Source of the DNA: Planctomycetaceae bacterium
GTDB lineage: Bacteria; Planctomycetota; Planctomycetia; Planctomycetales; Planctomycetaceae
Length of the DNA: 11,811 nt
Assembly (NCBI GenBank): GCA_020426065.1
Contig: JAGQQT010000072.1
Location: 1 to 11,811, forward strand
Direction of reading: 5' to 3'
The notes under the pieces were generated by a model, which saw only the letters and a program-made list of their open reading frames with translations, did no database searches and had not been told where the DNA came from. A program made the translations under genes and the position numbers. Each line of letters starts with the position of its first letter. Position 1 is the stretch's first letter. Shown piece by piece: positions 1 to 6,354 of the stretch.

Positions 1-911
1 AATTTCATGTCATGCCAGTATTCCTGAACCGGCCAGCCATGCAGGTCAACAAAATACAGGATGCCTCCGTGTTCCTGGTCCCAGCCACGCTGCCACATCC
101 AGTCCAGCATCCGGCAGCCGGTTGAGATCAGTTCCTGGTCAGCCCGGTGTTTGCCTTCCCACATCAGAAACCAGGCTGCTTCAATCGCATGTCCGGGATT
201 CAGTGTTCGTCCATCAGAATGATCAAGCACCTCACCATTCAGTCCCACATTTTCCATCACGCACTGCAAGTCCTCCTTGAGGTGAAATCGATAGATCTGT
301 TCGAGACTGCGGTCAATCCAGTCATCCGCTTCTTCAAGTTGAATTGAGTCTCGCAACTCCTGAGCGGTCGCGATGGTGATCATCGGGAAACCGAGTCCCC
401 GCATCGGCCGTGTTGCAGTGAACTTGGGTTGAACTCCCTGCGGATTAAGATTGTGGTCAATAAACTTCCGAAATGCTCTGCGAGCCTTGTCAGCATAATG
501 AGATTCCCCCGTGGCTTGGGCGAGTTCCCCCCAGGCAATTGCGGCAAAGCTTTCTGAATAGGCGTAGCGGCGTTTTCGAATCGGAGCCCCTTCTCGTGTG
601 AGATGAAACCACATTCGCCCATCCGCAGGATCGATACAATGATTTTCCAGAAAGCGGGCGCCGGATCTGGCCAGCTCCAGCCACTCGGGATTCGGGCTGA
701 CGTTGTTATAGAGCTCACCCAGTAACCAGGTGAATCTTCCCTGCTGCCAGGTACATTTATCGGTGTCGATGATCTGACCATCACGATTGAGTGAAGTGAT
801 GAATCCACCATATTCACGATCCACGGCATGCTTGAGCCAGAAGGGGAGCGTATCGTTGAGGAGTCCATCCCGATAAGTCGTCAGCAGTTCCTGTTTGCGA
901 TGGCGGTCCAT
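1..911 (-). CDS. N-acylglucosamine 2-epimerase (AGE/RENBP family), 3' end cut by window
   Basis: A 303-residue N-terminal portion of a protein whose family is usually about 390-420 residues; the C-terminus lies beyond the left edge. AGE enzymes interconvert N-acetylmannosamine and N-acetylglucosamine in the cytoplasm on an (alpha/alpha)6 barrel. Visible family signatures: EYGGF at 33-37, the block DKCTWQQGR at 51-59 (the K-x-x-W-x-Q-G-R pattern separates AGE/renin-binding proteins from cellobiose 2-epimerases), YSESFAAIAWGEL at 118-130, NPGHAIEAAWF at 238-248 carrying a likely catalytic His241, and GWDQEHGGILYF at 276-287. The second catalytic His of the family would lie outside the window. 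The ATG at 911 is preceded by AGGAAA (916-921), a well-placed ribosome site. There is no signal peptide, which fits a cytoplasmic enzyme. It starts 63 bp after the sialidase stop on the same strand, so a sialic-acid scavenging role is likely. A different sugar specificity within the AGE superfamily is the main alternative. Confidence 0.9.
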   Translation of the reverse strand, partial: MDRHRKQELLTTYRDGLLNDTLPFWLKHAVDREYGGFITSLNRDGQIIDTDKCTWQQGRFTWLLGELYNNVSPNPEWLELARSGARFLENHCIDPADGRMWFHLTREGAPIRKRRYAYSESFAAIAWGELAQATGESHYADKARRAFRKFIDHNLNPQGVQPKFTATRPMRGLGFPMITIATAQELRDSIQLEEADDWIDRSLEQIYRFHLKEDLQCVMENVGLNGEVLDHSDGRTLNPGHAIEAAWFLMWEGKHRADQELISTGCRMLDWMWQRGWDQEHGGILYFVDLHGWPVQEYWHDMK

Positions 912-913
912 TT

Positions 914-928
914 GATTTCCTGGAAATC
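914..928. repeat. 15-bp inverted repeat over the epimerase ribosome-binding site
   Basis: GATTTCC-T-GGAAATC has perfect 7-bp arms around one central base and contains the AGGAAA ribosome site of the epimerase gene (minus strand). A second short palindrome, ATCAT-CA-ATGAT, overlaps it at 926-937. It could be an operator, or a small RNA stem presenting the ribosome site in its loop. Chance occurrence is possible at this size. Confidence 0.35.
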
Positions 929-974
929 ATCAATGATGTAACGAATTCTGGTTTGCGATCTGGTTACCGGAATG

Positions 975-3026
975 TTATGGGCCGATAACATCTCGTAAGG
1001 GAATTCGCTGAAAAGTCAACTGGGACTGACTTCCTTCATAGAGAATCCCGATGATCTCCCGGTCGATCATGGTCATGCAGGAGTAGCCGGCACTGGAACT
1101 TTCATCCAGCAGCAACTGATGTTTTTCCGGCCAGGTCAGTCCATGGTCGGGGGAGGCCTTGATCGTCATCCGTTCTCGTGTTCTGGTGCTGTTTGGGTTC
1201 GAGAATAAAAGCCAGTTTCCGGCATCGGTACCGAGTTCCCGATCGACGTGAATCAGGCTGGCCATGCAGGCGCCGGGTTCAATGAGTGTCTGTTCCGAGG
1301 TGGGATGTTTCTGCCAGGTTTGTCCCAGGTCGGAGGTCGTCATGACTACCCGCGCAGATTTGCGGTTGTATCGACAGTTGAGCATTAACACACCGGGTTC
1401 CAGTTCCACCACCTGGGCTTCTGTCGTGTCTGCAAACGCTCCCGTTCCTGTTTTCCAGTTTTTACCATGATCTGTTGAGTAAAGTATGGTCGAGTAGGGG
1501 AGACGGTTGTTTTCTGGAGTGTCCTGATACTGAGCGGCAAAGACGAGAGTTCCGTCCAGCATCGTGATTCCTTTCCCCGGTCCCTGGAGAAGAAAACACC
1601 AGTCCGGGTGTTTGGCCTGGCTGGTGATGTTCACTGGAGTGGACCAGGTCACTCCATCATCCTGACTGCTGACAAGCATGAGCTGTCCGGTCTGTTCGGG
1701 TGTTGTTCCCTGTCCTGAACCATGCCACCCTCGATTTCCATGACTCCAGACGGCGGCGACCCAGATGGTGCCGTTTTGCCGGTCAACCAGGATGGCGGGG
1801 TCTCCAATACCATCGTATTTCCATTCCGGATCCCGTCCCATGTCCATGATGATTTGCATCGGTTGCCAGGTTTTTCCGCCATCTGTGGAGCGTGACATCC
1901 CAACATCGATATCAGCCGGAAGGTCTCCACCATTTCGATAACGCACATCATAGACGGCAATCAGGCTTCCGGAATTCGTGGTGGCCAGTCCTGGTATCCG
2001 ATAGGTGTGGACACCTTCGTCCCCTCCCTGACGAAGGGCGATCCCCATTCTTTGAGGGGGGCGTTCCTGTTTGATGTCGATCCTGCTGCCATTGGAAAAG
2101 TGCAGCGAGCGGCAAATAGGGCCAATTGTGTGATCGATCTGTGCCTGATTCGCAAGGCGGCAGGTCAGCCAGAGTGTGTTTTCTCCTTCTGCCAGGAGGG
2201 AGTCCTCTCCTGTGCATTCGAGCGTTAGAGGTTTTTTCTCAAAATGAGACTGTTCCCGCAGGCAAAGTTTTCCGGCAGCGGAGAATTGATCCTGGTTTCT
2301 TCCGAGTGAGACTCCCGCAGCAGCCAGATCCGCCGGGGAGGTATGCGCGTCGAGTTCGAGATGAACTTTTGAAACAGCAATCGGATTGAGCGAACCACTG
2401 GTTGTGATTTTCAGCTTCTGGACCGGGCAGATCTCCTTGCCTTCCAGAACCGGTAAGGTGCAGGGGATGAACTGGACATCGACGATCTGCTGGGGGATCA
2501 AGGGGCGGATGGCCAGATCATCAATCAGGATTCCCGTGCTGGGAGGACTGGAGCAGCGGAACCGCAGTTGTTCAATGGATTGGTCCCTCAGTGGGACACG
2601 GATGTGATTCAGGAACGCCCGTCCGACTTTGAATGTTGAATCTCCGTTATAAATTTCCTGCCAGCCGTCAGCCGTTTTCTTTTCGATGCGAAAGGTAAAG
2701 GGAGTTCGCGAAGTCCAGCGTTCGGCCCAGAAGTCCAGATCACCAGAGGGATCCGTATCCGCAGCCAGTTTCAGGGTCACAATGGTCTGCTCGCCTCCGG
2801 TAAGATGCAGGCACTGCTGACCTGTTTTGGCATGCTGATCATCAATCACAGCATTTCCGGTTTCGAGCAGCCATTCACCGGTCGTTGTGGAGCACGACTG
2901 GAATGCTCCCGAGGGCATTTTTTCGAAGTCGGTTAATGCTGGCTCAGCCCCCTGTCCATACTGTGGCAGGAGACCGGATAGAACTACCAGGAGGAAACAA
3001 GAGACGCGTAAGCAGAATAAATGCAT
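975..3026 (-). CDS. nanH: Secreted sialidase (exo-alpha-sialidase, GH33)
   Basis: Removes terminal sialic acids from glycans outside the cytoplasm. Counting from the ATG at 3026 (683 aa): signal peptide about 1-27 with cleavage after GQGA; a beta-rich module of unrecognised family about 30-176; a BNR-associated sialidase N-terminal domain about 180-318; then the six-bladed catalytic propeller about 326-683. The catalytic set appears intact: Arg343 in YRIPGL, candidate acid/base Asp368, Glu536 in TTEAQVVE, Arg552, Arg615 and nucleophile Tyr648 in GYSCMT. Five Asp-boxes are visible at about 378-387, 453-461, 517-524, 564-571 and 625-632 (e.g. SRSTDGGKTW). The catalytic part closely resembles remembered Bacteroides NanH sequences (LLQGPGKGITM, LLFSNPNSTR, KASPDHGLTW). 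The frame also opens at a GTG at 3074 (699 aa), but that codon has no ribosome site and lies in a palindrome. The ATG has an AGGA 10 nt upstream and gives a clean signal peptide. It lies between the response regulator and the epimerase. Confidence 0.93.
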   Translation of the reverse strand: MHLFCLRVSCFLLVVLSGLLPQYGQGAEPALTDFEKMPSGAFQSCSTTTGEWLLETGNAVIDDQHAKTGQQCLHLTGGEQTIVTLKLAADTDPSGDLDFWAERWTSRTPFTFRIEKKTADGWQEIYNGDSTFKVGRAFLNHIRVPLRDQSIEQLRFRCSSPPSTGILIDDLAIRPLIPQQIVDVQFIPCTLPVLEGKEICPVQKLKITTSGSLNPIAVSKVHLELDAHTSPADLAAAGVSLGRNQDQFSAAGKLCLREQSHFEKKPLTLECTGEDSLLAEGENTLWLTCRLANQAQIDHTIGPICRSLHFSNGSRIDIKQERPPQRMGIALRQGGDEGVHTYRIPGLATTNSGSLIAVYDVRYRNGGDLPADIDVGMSRSTDGGKTWQPMQIIMDMGRDPEWKYDGIGDPAILVDRQNGTIWVAAVWSHGNRGWHGSGQGTTPEQTGQLMLVSSQDDGVTWSTPVNITSQAKHPDWCFLLQGPGKGITMLDGTLVFAAQYQDTPENNRLPYSTILYSTDHGKNWKTGTGAFADTTEAQVVELEPGVLMLNCRYNRKSARVVMTTSDLGQTWQKHPTSEQTLIEPGACMASLIHVDRELGTDAGNWLLFSNPNSTRTRERMTIKASPDHGLTWPEKHQLLLDESSSAGYSCMTMIDREIIGILYEGSQSQLTFQRIPLRDVIGP

Positions 3027-3063
3027 TGCAGGTAAATCCTGAACCCGGGAAGAGTTGAATCCA

Positions 3064-3077
3064 GACGTGTTCACGTC
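3064..3077. repeat. Palindrome upstream of the sialidase gene
   Basis: GACGTG-TT-CACGTC has 6-bp arms and a 2-bp spacer. It lies between the response regulator stop and the sialidase ATG, about 38 bp upstream of that ATG. It includes the alternative GTG start at 3072-3074. A DNA-binding site for a dimeric regulator is plausible but unproven. Confidence 0.35.
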
Positions 3078-3127
3078 AGATCAGCATCATGAGCGGGTCG
3101 AGGAATTGCCGCAAGCGATAACCTGTT

Positions 3128-4492
3128 CTAATGCAGGCCGTAGCGATTCATCTTGTAGTGCAGAGTCCGCACGCTGACTCCCAGCATTCGGGCGGTCTGT
3201 TCACGATGGTATTCACAGGCAATCAGGGCCGCAGTGATGGTTTCCCGTTCTGCTTTTTCAACGGCATCGGCCAATGTAGAAGGCGCTGATTGTGCTGGTT
3301 TGGTTTTGGTTCCATCCTGCTCCAGAATGATGTCTTCGGCTCGAATCGTGGGCCCGTTTACGGTGACTACCAGTCTTTCAATCATATTCCGAAGTTGCCG
3401 CACATTTCCCGGCCAGCGAGCGGACACCAGTTTCTGCATGCCTTCAGTGGTAATCGTTTTGGGGTCACGATTGTAACGCTGGCAGAAGTGGTTGAGAAAA
3501 TGCTCAATCAGGAGGGGGACATCGTCTCTTCTGAGTCGCAATGGTGGAATCTGAATCGGGATGATATTCAGGCGATAGTAAAGGTCTTCCCGGAAAGTTC
3601 CCTCGTCAATTTCATTCTGCACGTTTTTGTTGGTTGCTGAGATCAGGCGGACATCGCTGGTGAGTATCTCTTCCCCTCCGACTCGGGAATAGTGCCCCGA
3701 CTCCAGGACTCTTAACAGGTCCACCTGGCACTTGGCGGGGATCTCGGTGATTTCATCCAGAAACAGCGTGCCCCCTTCAGCCTGCTCAAAGCATCCCGGC
3801 TTGCGTCGGGTGGCTCCCGTGAAAGATCCTTTTTCATGTCCAAACAGTTCACTTTCCAGCAGGGTTTCCGGTAATGCTCCCAGGTTGACCGCCACGAAGG
3901 GCTTGTCGCGGCGATCGCTCAGTTCATGCAGGGCACGTGCCACCAGCTCTTTACCCGTACCACTTTCTCCCTGAATCATTACAGTTGCATCTGTTTCGGC
4001 AACCTGGCGGATTTGCTGGATCACGTCTCGCATGATACTGCAGTTGGCAATGATTCCCGAGACTTCACCGGCGTCGGCCAGGCGATCGCGAAGTTCCCGG
4101 TTTTCGAGTCGCAACCGATAATGCCGACGGGCCTTGCGGACCTGCTCGCGGATCAGTTCCAGGTCCAGCGGTTTGGTGATGAAATCGAACGCTCCCAGAC
4201 GCATGGCTTCAACTGCGGTTTCCACGGTGCCATGAGCGGTAATGACGATCGCGGTGGTCTGAGGACGGGTCCGCAGCATCTGTTCGATCATCTCCAGTCC
4301 GTTCATCACGCTGGGTAAACGAACATCAGCAATGACGAGCGAGTAGGCCGTTTCCCGAAACTTAATCAGACCCTGTTCCGCATCAGTTGCGGTATCGATC
4401 AATTCTGCCTCTTTGGCCAGTCCTTTTTCCAGACCTGAGCGAATGTTTGGTTCATCATCAACGATGAGAATTGCAAAATTGTCTGGGGTCAT
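3128..4492 (-). CDS. Sigma-54-dependent response regulator, NtrC family
   Basis: A 454-residue transcription activator with the classical three-domain layout. Receiver about 8-122: acidic pocket Asp12/Asp13, phospho-acceptor Asp56 in ADVRLP, Thr85 and Lys107. AAA+ sigma-54 interaction domain about 145-380: Walker A GESGTGKE at 175-182, ELFGHEKGSFTGA at 215-227, Walker B GTLFLDE at 241-247, and RWPGNVRQLRN at 359-369. Fis-type helix-turn-helix about 413-453 (ARMLGVSVRTLHYKMNRYGL). The sigma-54 contact loop reads GSFTGA instead of the commoner GAFTGA, with the key Phe and Thr kept. It should hydrolyse ATP to open sigma-54 promoters once phosphorylated. Its ATG lies 27 bp after the kinase stop with no strong ribosome site, suggesting translational coupling. 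The sialidase follows downstream on the same strand. The target promoters are not known. Confidence 0.95.
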   Translation of the reverse strand: MTPDNFAILIVDDEPNIRSGLEKGLAKEAELIDTATDAEQGLIKFRETAYSLVIADVRLPSVMNGLEMIEQMLRTRPQTTAIVITAHGTVETAVEAMRLGAFDFITKPLDLELIREQVRKARRHYRLRLENRELRDRLADAGEVSGIIANCSIMRDVIQQIRQVAETDATVMIQGESGTGKELVARALHELSDRRDKPFVAVNLGALPETLLESELFGHEKGSFTGATRRKPGCFEQAEGGTLFLDEITEIPAKCQVDLLRVLESGHYSRVGGEEILTSDVRLISATNKNVQNEIDEGTFREDLYYRLNIIPIQIPPLRLRRDDVPLLIEHFLNHFCQRYNRDPKTITTEGMQKLVSARWPGNVRQLRNMIERLVVTVNGPTIRAEDIILEQDGTKTKPAQSAPSTLADAVEKAERETITAALIACEYHREQTARMLGVSVRTLHYKMNRYGLH

Positions 4493-4506
4493 TTCTCAGG
4501 ACTCGT

Positions 4507-4524
4507 CATGAGTTTGCACTCATG
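4507..4524. repeat. Hairpin-forming inverted repeat over the kinase stop codon
   Basis: CATGAGT-TTGC-ACTCATG has perfect 7-bp arms with a 4-base loop. It covers the TGA of the histidine kinase (4520-4522) and lies about 15 bases before the response regulator ATG. There is no U-tract, so it is not a convincing terminator. It may tune translation or mRNA stability between kinase and regulator. Confidence 0.45.
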
Positions 4525-5920
4525 CTCTCAGGTTTGAATGGCTGGTCAGGGTTGGTGATGCCGCTTGCCTTTCAAGAGGCAGAGTGATCACAAATGTTGT
4601 TCCATCAGGGGAAGTCGTAAATTCAATCGTGCCGTCGTGCTGACGGACAATTTTATCACAGAGTGCAAGTCCCATGCCGGTCCCCTGATTCCGAGTCGTA
4701 AAGTATGGCTCAAAGACTTTATCCTGGAGATAGGCAGGGATACCGCAACCAGTATCAGCAACTTCAATTTGCAGAGATTCTTCCAGCTGACGAACACGCA
4801 GTTGGATTTTCCCTCCTTTAGGCATCGCATGAAAGGAATTGATGACCAGATTCAGCAAGACCTGCTCAATGCGTACCGCATCAATTAAAATCTCACAAGG
4901 CTCGGCTGGCAGGTCGGTTTTGATTTCTATTCCCAGACTCGCTGCCTGAGGTTCTGTCAATTTGGTCAGTTTCTGGATGATCTCTCTCGAATCGACAAGG
5001 ATTCGGTTCAGTTTGGACACAGAGGCAAAATCCCGGAAGTTTTCCAGAACGAGTGTAATCCGGTTTGTTTCTGTGCGCAGGACTTCCAGGCTTTCATTGA
5101 TGGCTTTCGAATCAATGTCTCCCTGAATGGCCTCCGTCAACAGCTGAATATGAAGCGAGAGAGCGCTGAGCGGATTTTTGATTTCATGCTGCAGGCCTGA
5201 AGCCAATGACCCCAGTCCTATGTAGCGTTCCATTCGTCGCAGACGCTGCTCAATCAAAGTTTTTTCCGTGTCATCATGAATGTGAATCACTGTTCCGACC
5301 TGTCTGTGATTGTGGTCTTGCAATGGACTGCACCCGGCTCTCAGATGGCGGATGTGTCCCTGATGAAGCACGGTGAAAACGCGATCGCGTACAGTTTTTC
5401 CATTCTGTGAAACAGTTTGACATATCTCTTGCAGGGCCTGGTAATCGTCGGGCAGATTGTTGAGGTAGACTGCAATTTCAGTTCCAATCGGGAAATCTCC
5501 CACCAATTCCCGACCTCGAGGATTGATACTCAAAATCCTCCCGGCAGAATCGGTGGTCACAACTCCCTCATCCAGGCTGGCCAGTACGTCTGCTGCCAGA
5601 ACCAGAACATTTCGCAAAGACCGTTGACTGCTGAAATAGGCTTTTACCAGCAGCGTGAGTGCAATGCAGGAAAGTACGATATTCAGAATGAGGAGGATCG
5701 AAAGTCGGGACTGCAGCTGCAGTTCTCCAGCGAGCTCATTAGCTTCTGGCAGATCGCTTACGGGCAGGTGCAGTGTGAGTTGTCTCAGAATTTCCTGCTC
5801 ATGTTGAAAGTCTGAAAGAATCCAGACCGTCACAACCAGTGACAATACGCTGAGTAACGTGAGTAAAGCGATGGCCCAACTGGTATCGCGATTGGACCGG
5901 GGCTGTTCATTTTGAAACAC
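4520..5920 (-). CDS. Membrane sensor histidine kinase with PAS domain
   Basis: A 466-residue sensor kinase, cognate partner of the adjacent NtrC-type regulator. Two transmembrane segments (about 15-36 and 73-95) bracket only about 35 extracytoplasmic residues, too short for a usual ligand-binding domain. A PAS domain follows at about 104-218 (SLDEGVVTTDSAGRILSINP). Transmitter: H-box with His245 in LQHEIKNPLSALSLH, N-box LLNLVINSFHAM with Asn361, G1 ADTGCGIP at 388-395, F-box VFEPYFTTR at 402-410, and G2 GTGMGLAL at 413-420. No HAMP domain is evident. The kinase phosphorylates itself at His245 and passes the phosphate to Asp56 of the regulator. Transmitter layout and pairing resemble the AtoS/ZraS/NtrB group. 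The start is a GTG with a GGGGAG ribosome site 6 bp upstream. The signal sensed is unknown; the small outer loop points to membrane or cytoplasmic (PAS) sensing. Confidence 0.95.
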   Translation of the reverse strand: MFQNEQPRSNRDTSWAIALLTLLSVLSLVVTVWILSDFQHEQEILRQLTLHLPVSDLPEANELAGELQLQSRLSILLILNIVLSCIALTLLVKAYFSSQRSLRNVLVLAADVLASLDEGVVTTDSAGRILSINPRGRELVGDFPIGTEIAVYLNNLPDDYQALQEICQTVSQNGKTVRDRVFTVLHQGHIRHLRAGCSPLQDHNHRQVGTVIHIHDDTEKTLIEQRLRRMERYIGLGSLASGLQHEIKNPLSALSLHIQLLTEAIQGDIDSKAINESLEVLRTETNRITLVLENFRDFASVSKLNRILVDSREIIQKLTKLTEPQAASLGIEIKTDLPAEPCEILIDAVRIEQVLLNLVINSFHAMPKGGKIQLRVRQLEESLQIEVADTGCGIPAYLQDKVFEPYFTTRNQGTGMGLALCDKIVRQHDGTIEFTTSPDGTTFVITLPLERQAASPTLTSHSNLRA

Positions 5921-5926
5921 AAACTG

Positions 5927-5932
5927 CTCCCC
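5927..5932 (-). promoter_or_regulatory. Ribosome-binding site fixing the GTG start of the kinase
   Basis: On the minus strand GGGGAG stands six bases upstream of the GTG at 5920. An ATG at 5934 overlapping it is out of frame with the kinase. This supports the GTG as the start. Confidence 0.6.
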
Positions 5933-6054
5933 ATGGCCCGCGCTGCCAGGAGTTAATCAAGTAAAACTGGAATGCATCCCACTGGAGCATCCACACAAAA
6001 ATTTGAAAATTTATGCCCATGACTCTCGCAATTATGAGTTATTCCGCGGCGCCC

Positions 6055-6089
6055 TGCAAATCAATGCACGTACCGTGCAGAATTCTGCA
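6055..6089. promoter_or_regulatory. Helically phased TGCA array / overlapping palindromes, candidate operator
   Basis: TGCA occurs at 6055, 6065, 6076 and 6086, spaced 10, 11 and 10 bp, so all four face the same side of the helix. The last three form two overlapping palindromes: TGCACG-TAC-CGTGCA at 6065-6079 and the perfect 14-mer TGCAGAATTCTGCA at 6076-6089. This is the pattern of adjacent dimer sites for a regulator. Which protein binds is not known. The local NtrC-type regulator is a candidate for an upstream activator site, and autoregulation is also possible. Confidence 0.5.
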
Positions 6090-6277
6090 GTAAATATCCC
6101 GTCAGGCCATTCCAGCAAATTGAATTCAAAACCTGGAGACGAATCGGCTGGCCAAGCAGGTTTGATGCCATCTCAGAGTCTGTTTTTATTCAGAATTCCA
6201 GCTAAGGCAAAAGTTTATTCTGAGGAGTAATCTGTTTTTCCAGATTTCAGGTCTGTGAACAGCAGGAGAGAAACTGG

Positions 6278-6307
6278 TTCCCATAAGGATGTACCATTCT
6301 GTATACT
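6278..6307 (+). promoter_or_regulatory. Weak candidate sigma-70-type promoter for the haem-protein operon
   Basis: TTCCCA (6278-6283) and TATACT (6302-6307) are separated by 18 bp, matching 4/6 and 5/6 of the housekeeping consensus. Transcription would start about 40 bp before the ATG at 6355. The -35 match is poor, so this is only a candidate. Confidence 0.25.
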
Positions 6308-6354
6308 CTCAAGCTGACTTCCCTCCGGTCCGGCCTTCTGATTGAAGCTTCCCC

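Larger units (their letters stand above)
5921..6354. other. Divergent intergenic region between the two operons
   Basis: This 434-bp stretch separates the kinase (minus) from the haem protein (plus) and must hold promoters for both. The reading frames inside it are short and resemble nothing known. It is AT-richer than the genes, notably at about 5996-6014 and 6187-6215. Palindromes are concentrated at 6055-6089, and a 10-bp palindrome TTGAATTCAA lies at 6120-6129. GAATTC occurs three times (6080, 6122, 6193). I found no convincing sigma-54 -24/-12 element and no tRNA or riboswitch fold. Confidence 0.6.

Noticed and set aside
380..868. 162-codon minus-strand frame within the epimerase region
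   Set aside because: It is a different frame of the same strand; the epimerase frame, open from 911 to the window edge, carries the AGE motifs.
3072..3074. GTG as start of a 699-residue sialidase
   Set aside because: No ribosome site, lies in a palindrome, and puts 16 polar residues before a clean signal peptide; the ATG at 3026 is preferred, though not proven.
3098..3127. Possible sigma-54 promoter (AGG...TTGC on the minus strand) ahead of the sialidase
   Set aside because: Only 9 bp between GG and GC instead of 10, and the -24 half matches poorly.
6003..6230. 75-codon plus-strand frame in the divergent intergenic region
   Set aside because: No ribosome site, no recognisable sequence, and it runs across the palindromic regulatory segment.
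5921..6354. Sigma-54 -24/-12 promoter or riboswitch in the divergent region
   Set aside because: No element with correct GG-N10-GC spacing and good flanks was found on either strand, and no fold resembling a known riboswitch was seen.
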